Origin: an uncultured Flavobacteriaceae bacterium
Lineage (GTDB): Bacteria > Bacteroidota > Bacteroidia > Flavobacteriales > Flavobacteriaceae
Assembly: GCA_934675205.1 (NCBI GenBank)
Contig: CAKUPQ010000002.1
Span: 124,001 to 188,000 of the forward strand
DNA length: 64,000 nucleotides
Direction of reading: 5' to 3'
Below the pieces are notes generated by a model. That model was given only the letters and a program-made list of their open reading frames with translations. It was not told the origin of the DNA and ran no database searches. Positions 60,098-64,000 of this stretch are shown piece after piece (positions within the stretch are counted from its first letter, which is position 1; each line of letters opens with the position of its first letter). The translations under genes were made by a program, and so were the position numbers.

Positions 60098-60550
60098 ATG
60101 CGAATCGTAATACAAAGAGTTTCTGAATCATCGGTAACAATTGACCAAAAAGTAAAATCTTCAATAGGTGGTGGTTTGTTGGTTTTCTTGGGAATCGAAG
60201 ATTCGGATACGGAAGAAGATATACAATGGCTTTGTCAGAAAATCGTGAACTTACGTATTTTTCCCGATGAAAACGGAGTGATGAATAAATCGGTTTTGGA
60301 AAACGGAGGAGCTATTTTGGTTGTGAGTCAGTTTACACTTCACGCTTCGACCAAAAAGGGGAATCGTCCGTCTTATATTAAAGCTTCAAAACCTGATTTT
60401 GCCATTCCGATGTACGAAAAATTCGTAAAGCAATTAGAAATTGATTTAGGAAAAACCGTTCAGACCGGAACATTCGGGGCAGATATGAAGGTGGCTCTTA
60501 TTAATGACGGACCTGTTACGATTGCAATAGATTCTAAAAATAGAGAATAA
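60098..60550 (+). CDS. dtd: D-aminoacyl-tRNA deacylase
   Basis: A 150-residue enzyme that frees tRNA from wrongly attached D-amino acids and Gly. The N-terminal MRIVIQRVSESSVT, the active-site SQFTLHAST and the cross-subunit GNRPSY motif are present. The GP motif appears as NDGPVTI near the C-terminus. It is full length. It follows the DUF6161 gene closely, but the pair is probably accidental. Confidence 0.95.
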   Translation: MRIVIQRVSESSVTIDQKVKSSIGGGLLVFLGIEDSDTEEDIQWLCQKIVNLRIFPDENGVMNKSVLENGGAILVVSQFTLHASTKKGNRPSYIKASKPDFAIPMYEKFVKQLEIDLGKTVQTGTFGADMKVALINDGPVTIAIDSKNRE

Positions 60551-60615
60551 CCACAAATTACACAGATTATCTTCAATAATCTAAAAATCCGTGAAAATCT
60601 GTGTAATCTGTGGTT
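60549..60615. repeat. CACAGAT/ATCTGTG long inverted repeat
   Basis: aaccacaaattacacagatt (60549-60568) pairs with aatctgtgtaatctgtggtt (60596-60615), 19 of 20 bp. It begins within the dtd stop codon and is related to 45276-45360. Confidence 0.85.
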
Positions 60616-60654
60616 AAATAATTAACCATTAACCACTAATCATTAACCATTTAA
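60616..60654. repeat. TTAACCATTAACC reiterated words
   Basis: attaaccattaaccactaat and cattaaccatttaata follow the preceding repeat without a gap and run into the 5' end of comF. Confidence 0.6.
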
Positions 60655-60656
60655 TA

Positions 60657-61313
60657 GACATATTATATCCGAAAACCTGTTTAGGTTGTGATGGAATGCT
60701 CCAAACAGGGGAGGAGGTTTTATGCACGAAATGCAGACACGAACTGCCTCTTACGAATCATCATTTACAGTTTGAAAACGATGCTTACAAAAGGTTAGCA
60801 GGACGGGTTCCGCTCGAAAAAGTAATAAGTATGCTCATTTTTGAAAAGGAGGGAATCGTTCAGCAAATCATTCATAAATTAAAGTATAGAGGACATCAGG
60901 AAGTCGGAACATTGCTCGGCTATTGGTATGGAGAAATCATCAAAAATGATTTTTCAGGTATTGATGAGATTATTCCTGTTCCGTTGCACAAAAAACGACT
61001 CAAAGAAAGGGGGTATAATCAGATTACGACTTTTTGCAACTCGCTTTCCGATTGTTTGGAAATTCCTGTGAACGGAACTATTTTAGTCCGAAAAAAATAT
61101 TCCAAATCCCAAACGAAAAAAACATTTTTCTTGAGAACGGAAATTCACAAAGAAATTTTTGATGTGGAGTTTTCTGAAAAAGATGCTGACAAGCACTTTT
61201 TATTAATAGACGATGTGCTGACTTCCGGAACTACTCTTGAGCAATGCACAAAAGCCTTGCTCAAGATTCCGAATACCAAAGTAAGTATCGTTACTATGGC
61301 TTTGACGTATTAA
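60657..61313 (+). CDS. comF: ComF-family phosphoribosyltransferase-like protein
   Basis: Family homology begins upstream of the first ATG (60696). The frame reads DILYPKTCLGC from 60657, providing the first CxxC of the N-terminal zinc ribbon; the second, CTKC, follows. No ATG, GTG or TTG lies upstream before the in-frame stop at 60630; only ATT (60642) or ATA codons are available. The C-terminal PRTase-like domain is intact (VPLHKKRLKERGYNQ; LLIDDVLTSGTTLEQC). ComF acts in DNA uptake in competent bacteria. Either a non-standard start is used, or the gene was cut at its 5' end by repeats. Confidence 0.85.
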   Translation, partial: DILYPKTCLGCDGMLQTGEEVLCTKCRHELPLTNHHLQFENDAYKRLAGRVPLEKVISMLIFEKEGIVQQIIHKLKYRGHQEVGTLLGYWYGEIIKNDFSGIDEIIPVPLHKKRLKERGYNQITTFCNSLSDCLEIPVNGTILVRKKYSKSQTKKTFFLRTEIHKEIFDVEFSEKDADKHFLLIDDVLTSGTTLEQCTKALLKIPNTKVSIVTMALTY

Positions 61314-63313
61314 GAAACGATAGTTTCTGTTTTTTCCGAAGTAGGTTCGTCTTTATCAAACGGACGTTTTCCGAAAATCTTTTCCAGGTCGTCTTTAAAG
61401 ATTACTTCTCTTTCGATAAGAACATCAGCCAATTCGATGAGCTTGTCTTTGTTTTCTTCCAAAATTCTGATAGCTCTTTGGTATTGTCCTTCGATTAAAT
61501 CAGAAATTTCTTTGTCGATTACTTTAGCGGTTTCGTCCGAATAGGGTTTAGAAAAATTATAATCTGATTGTCCTGACGAATCGTAATAGGTAATATTTCC
61601 GAGTTTGTCGTTCAGTCCGTAAACCGTAACCATAGCACGGGCTTGTTTGGTTACTTTTTCCAAATCGGATAAAGCTCCTGTCGAAATTTTATCAAAAACA
61701 ACTTTTTCAGCAGCACGACCTCCCATAGTAGCACACATTTCGTCAAGCATCTGCTCGGTTCTCACAATCTGACGTTCTTCAGGAAGATACCAAGCGGCTC
61801 CCAAACTCTGACCTCTCGGAACAATCGTAACTTTCACGAGTGGTGCTGCGTGTTCGAGCATCCAACTTACGGTTGCGTGTCCTGATTCGTGAATGGCAAT
61901 CGCACGTTTTTCTTCGGGAGTGATGATTTTGTTTTTCTTTTCCAATCCTCCGACAATTCTGTCCACAGCATCTAAAAAGTCTTGTTTATCAACTGCCGGT
62001 TTTCCGTTTCGAGCTGCAATAAGAGCTGCCTCATTACATACGTTTGCAATATCTGCTCCCGAAAATCCGGGTGTTTGCTTTGCCAAAAAGTCAATGTCTA
62101 AATTTTCAGTTTTTTTGAGTGGTTTTAAATGTACTTCAAAAATTTCCTTACGTTCTTTAACGTCTGGTAAATCGACATAAATCTGTCTGTCAAAACGTCC
62201 TGCTCTGAGGAGTGCATTGTCCAAAACATCGGCTCTGTTGGTAGCTGCAAGCACAATCACATTCGAATTTGTTCCGAATCCGTCCATTTCTGTAAGTAGT
62301 TGATTAAGAGTGTTTTCTCTTTCGTCATTTGCTCCCGACATACTGTTTTTTCCTCTTGCACGACCCACAGCATCAATTTCGTCAATAAAGATAATTGAGG
62401 GAGATTTTTCTTTGGCTTGTTTGAACAAATCCCGAACTCTCGAAGCTCCCACACCTACAAACATTTCCACAAAATCAGAACCTGACAAGGAGAAAAACGG
62501 AACTTGAGCTTCTCCTGCTACGGCTTTTGCCAAAAGTGTTTTTCCTGTTCCCGGAGGACCTACGAGTAAAGCTCCTTTCGGAATTTTTCCTCCGAGTGAA
62601 GTATATTTTTCGGGATTTTTCAAGAAGTCAACAATTTCCTGTACTTCTTCTTTTGCTCCCTCTAATCCAGCTACGTTTTGGAAGGTAACCTTAATATCTG
62701 TTTTTTCGTCAAAGAGTTTGGCTCTCGACCTACCGATGCTGAACATTTGTCCACCTCCGCCTCCTCCACCGACTCCGGACATTCTACGCATCATATAAAT
62801 CCATATTCCGATGAAAATAATGATAGGTAAAAACCCGATAAAATCTGTCCACGAACCCGAAGTTTCACTTGCATAAGAGTTCAGATTCCCGTCCTGATGT
62901 GCCTGTTCTAAACGGTTTTGGAAAATTTCGTCATTTCCGATTTCGAGCTTGTAATGAGGTCCTTTGTTTGGTTTTTTCATTACATCTTCTTTCGGAATAC
63001 TCTCGTGAGCCGTTGAAGCCAAAGCATTTTCCGTCAAAAATGCCTCTGCTGTATTTTTGTTATGGATAATTACCTTATCAAAATCTCCGTCATCCAAAAG
63101 TTTATAAAACTCGGTAATCGTGAGCTTTTTCGGGTCGCTTAAATTAAAACCTCCCGAAAAGAAATTCCATCCTAAAACCATTAGGATAATAGCTGCATAA
63201 ATAACCCATATATTTATCTTAAAACCAAAGCCTCCTCCTTTATTATTGTTAGGATTTTGATTAGAATTTGGTTTCGGATTCTTGTTGTAATTGCCTTTGT
63301 TGTCGTTTGACAT
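61310..63313 (-). CDS. ftsH: ATP-dependent zinc metalloprotease FtsH
   Basis: A 667-residue membrane protease: Asn-rich N-terminus, TM1 at about 32-50, periplasmic region, TM2 at about 160-178, AAA domain with Walker A GPPGTGKT (about 246), Walker [12 protein letters not shown] and pore FVG, then the protease with HESGH (about 474). The C-terminus is acidic. It degrades membrane and regulatory proteins. It is downstream of rsfS on the same strand (83-base gap); its stop overlaps comF by 4 bases. Confidence 0.97.
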   Translation of the reverse strand: MSNDNKGNYNKNPKPNSNQNPNNNKGGGFGFKINIWVIYAAIILMVLGWNFFSGGFNLSDPKKLTITEFYKLLDDGDFDKVIIHNKNTAEAFLTENALASTAHESIPKEDVMKKPNKGPHYKLEIGNDEIFQNRLEQAHQDGNLNSYASETSGSWTDFIGFLPIIIFIGIWIYMMRRMSGVGGGGGGGQMFSIGRSRAKLFDEKTDIKVTFQNVAGLEGAKEEVQEIVDFLKNPEKYTSLGGKIPKGALLVGPPGTGKTLLAKAVAGEAQVPFFSLSGSDFVEMFVGVGASRVRDLFKQAKEKSPSIIFIDEIDAVGRARGKNSMSGANDERENTLNQLLTEMDGFGTNSNVIVLAATNRADVLDNALLRAGRFDRQIYVDLPDVKERKEIFEVHLKPLKKTENLDIDFLAKQTPGFSGADIANVCNEAALIAARNGKPAVDKQDFLDAVDRIVGGLEKKNKIITPEEKRAIAIHESGHATVSWMLEHAAPLVKVTIVPRGQSLGAAWYLPEERQIVRTEQMLDEMCATMGGRAAEKVVFDKISTGALSDLEKVTKQARAMVTVYGLNDKLGNITYYDSSGQSDYNFSKPYSDETAKVIDKEISDLIEGQYQRAIRILEENKDKLIELADVLIEREVIFKDDLEKIFGKRPFDKDEPTSEKTETIVS

Positions 63314-63396
63314 AATTCTATCTGAAAAATTAAAAAAATCTAAATAATCTCAATAATCTGAACAATCAAAAAGTGAATAACTTGTTGATTTTCAGG

Positions 63397-63771
63397 TTAA
63401 AATTTGTTGGCGATTTGAGTGATTTTCGCATCTCCCCACAAACTTTCGATATCGTAATATTCTCTGATGTGTTTTTGGAAAATATGAACCACAATACTCA
63501 CGTAGTCCATAAGCACCCATTCTCCGTTTTCTTCTCCCTCTACGTGCCACGGTTTTTCGTGAACTTCTTTGGAAACCACTTTTTGTACCGAACCCGAAAT
63601 CGCATTTACCTGCGTATTTGAACCTCCCGTACAAATCACGAAGTAATCACACACCGTATTTTCGATTCCTCTCAAATCCAAGATGCTGACATCGTTTCCT
63701 TTAACATCTTCAATTCCTTTAATAATCAGAGTCAGCAATTCGTCTGAACTTGTCGTTTTGTTTTTTGTCAT
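63397..63771 (-). CDS. rsfS: Ribosomal silencing factor RsfS
   Basis: A 124-residue protein that binds L14 and blocks subunit joining in stationary phase. It has the family core VSILDLRGIENTVCDYFVICTGGSNTQV and the motif WVLMDYVSIVVHIF. It is upstream of ftsH and divergent from birA, the usual Flavobacterial order. A TAACTTTG box (63800 to 63793) is its probable promoter. Confidence 0.95.
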   Translation of the reverse strand: MTKNKTTSSDELLTLIIKGIEDVKGNDVSILDLRGIENTVCDYFVICTGGSNTQVNAISGSVQKVVSKEVHEKPWHVEGEENGEWVLMDYVSIVVHIFQKHIREYYDIESLWGDAKITQIANKF

Positions 63772-63792
63772 TTATGAAAAGTAATAATTTCG

Positions 63793-63821
63793 CAAAGTTA
63801 CTATTTTTGTATGTATTTTTG
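63793..63821. promoter_or_regulatory. Divergent rsfS and birA promoters
   Basis: On the minus strand TAACTTTG (63800 to 63793) faces rsfS. On the plus strand TATTTTTG occurs at 63802-63809 and again at 63814-63821, before birA. The boxes nearly touch, so the two genes share a short control region. Confidence 0.5.
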
Positions 63822-63844
63822 AAGTCGAATTTCATTTTTTCTTT

Positions 63845-64000
63845 ATGAATGTAATCAAACTCAGTGCCACTCCTTCTACAAACGATTTTCTGAAAAATCT
63901 TTGCAGTACGCAATCCATAGAAAATTTCACAGTTGTAGTGGCTGAAAATCAAACCAAAGGAAAAGGTCAAAGAGGAAATATATGGAAGTCAGATTTAGGT
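63845..64000 (+). CDS. birA: Biotin-protein ligase (3' end outside window)
   Basis: The first 52 codons from ATG 63845. The peptide has SATPSTNDFLKNL (substrate-binding T/S-N motif) and AENQTKGKGQRGNIW, the glycine-rich biotinyl-AMP loop of BirA. There is no N-terminal DNA-binding domain, so it should be a ligase only, not a repressor. It runs off the window edge. Confidence 0.9.
   Translation, partial: MNVIKLSATPSTNDFLKNLCSTQSIENFTVVVAENQTKGKGQRGNIWKSDLG

Noticed and set aside
1..64000. tRNA or rRNA genes, prophage, integrase, known defence system
   Set aside because: Reading both strands I found no tRNA cloverleaf apart from the tmRNA, no rRNA, and no phage, integrase, restriction or CBASS/retron-type gene. 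A tRNAscan, DefenseFinder or profile search would be decisive.

Overview
The window looks like a chromosomal segment of a low-GC Bacteroidetes, most likely Flavobacteriia/Flavobacteriales (GC roughly mid-30s % by eye, not calculated). Evidence: a type IX secretion (T9SS) type-B cargo C-terminus, a PorT-like outer-membrane barrel, TAnnTTTG promoter boxes instead of sigma70 -10 boxes, weak Shine-Dalgarno use, a tmRNA tag ending GENNYALAA, and gene neighbourhoods such as lemA-TPM-TPM, ftsH-rsfS-birA and a cyclophilin-FKBP fusion. No rRNA, tRNA, CRISPR array, transposase, integrase or phage gene was found. The window cuts a gene at each end (a DUF6909-like gene at the left, birA at the right).

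Layout. 1-2.4 kb: end of a nucleoside-phosphorylase-like gene, then rfbC-rfbD (dTDP-rhamnose). 2.4-7.5 kb: POTRA/barrel outer-membrane protein, two small exported proteins, a membrane-bound TPR/AraC regulator. 7.7-12.5 kb: OstA-like protein, a His-rich FtsX permease with its CxxC partner, DUF4834, a DUF2891 lipoprotein. 12.7-17.6 kb: CYN-FKBP isomerase, ilvE, an acidic-tail protein, deoxyhypusine-synthase-like enzyme and arginine decarboxylase. 18-24.8 kb: a T9SS cargo cassette bracketed by the true 3' end of aroB and a second copy of that end, then aroB, a sensor kinase, GNAT, DUF1456. 24.9-36.3 kb: cls, YigZ, PpiD, a broken GNAT gene, DUF4259, NdpA, a pRiA4b-type protein, RlpA, TPM/LemA, MerR, M23. 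36.5-48.6 kb: alaS, OmpA/barrel, S41 protease, PorT-like, recQ, truA, ABC exporter, ruvC. 48.6-53.8 kb: tmRNA and a run of small single-domain genes (DUF1801, YdeI/OmdA, SRPBCC-DinB, SRPBCC, GxxExxY, VOC, Crp). 53.9-64 kb: dehydrogenase, exported-looking peptide deformylase, Rieske-like lipoprotein, greA, HIT, prenyl synthase, DCC, DUF6161, dtd, comF, ftsH, rsfS, birA.

The most distinctive property is the density of short dispersed repeats, mostly palindromic, between genes (at least eight word families). Several run into coding sequence in frame: inside alaS (two places), rfbD, a DUF1456 gene and the tail of def, and across the stop of recQ. One pair brackets a GxxExxY gene almost to the base. 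I found no convincing new multi-gene defence system. The best leads are the aroB-tail/T9SS cassette, the repeat-derived peptides, the repeat-bracketed GxxExxY gene, the hairpin leader of greA, the His-rich FtsX pair, and two genes (comF, a small secreted protein) whose natural N-termini lack a canonical start codon.
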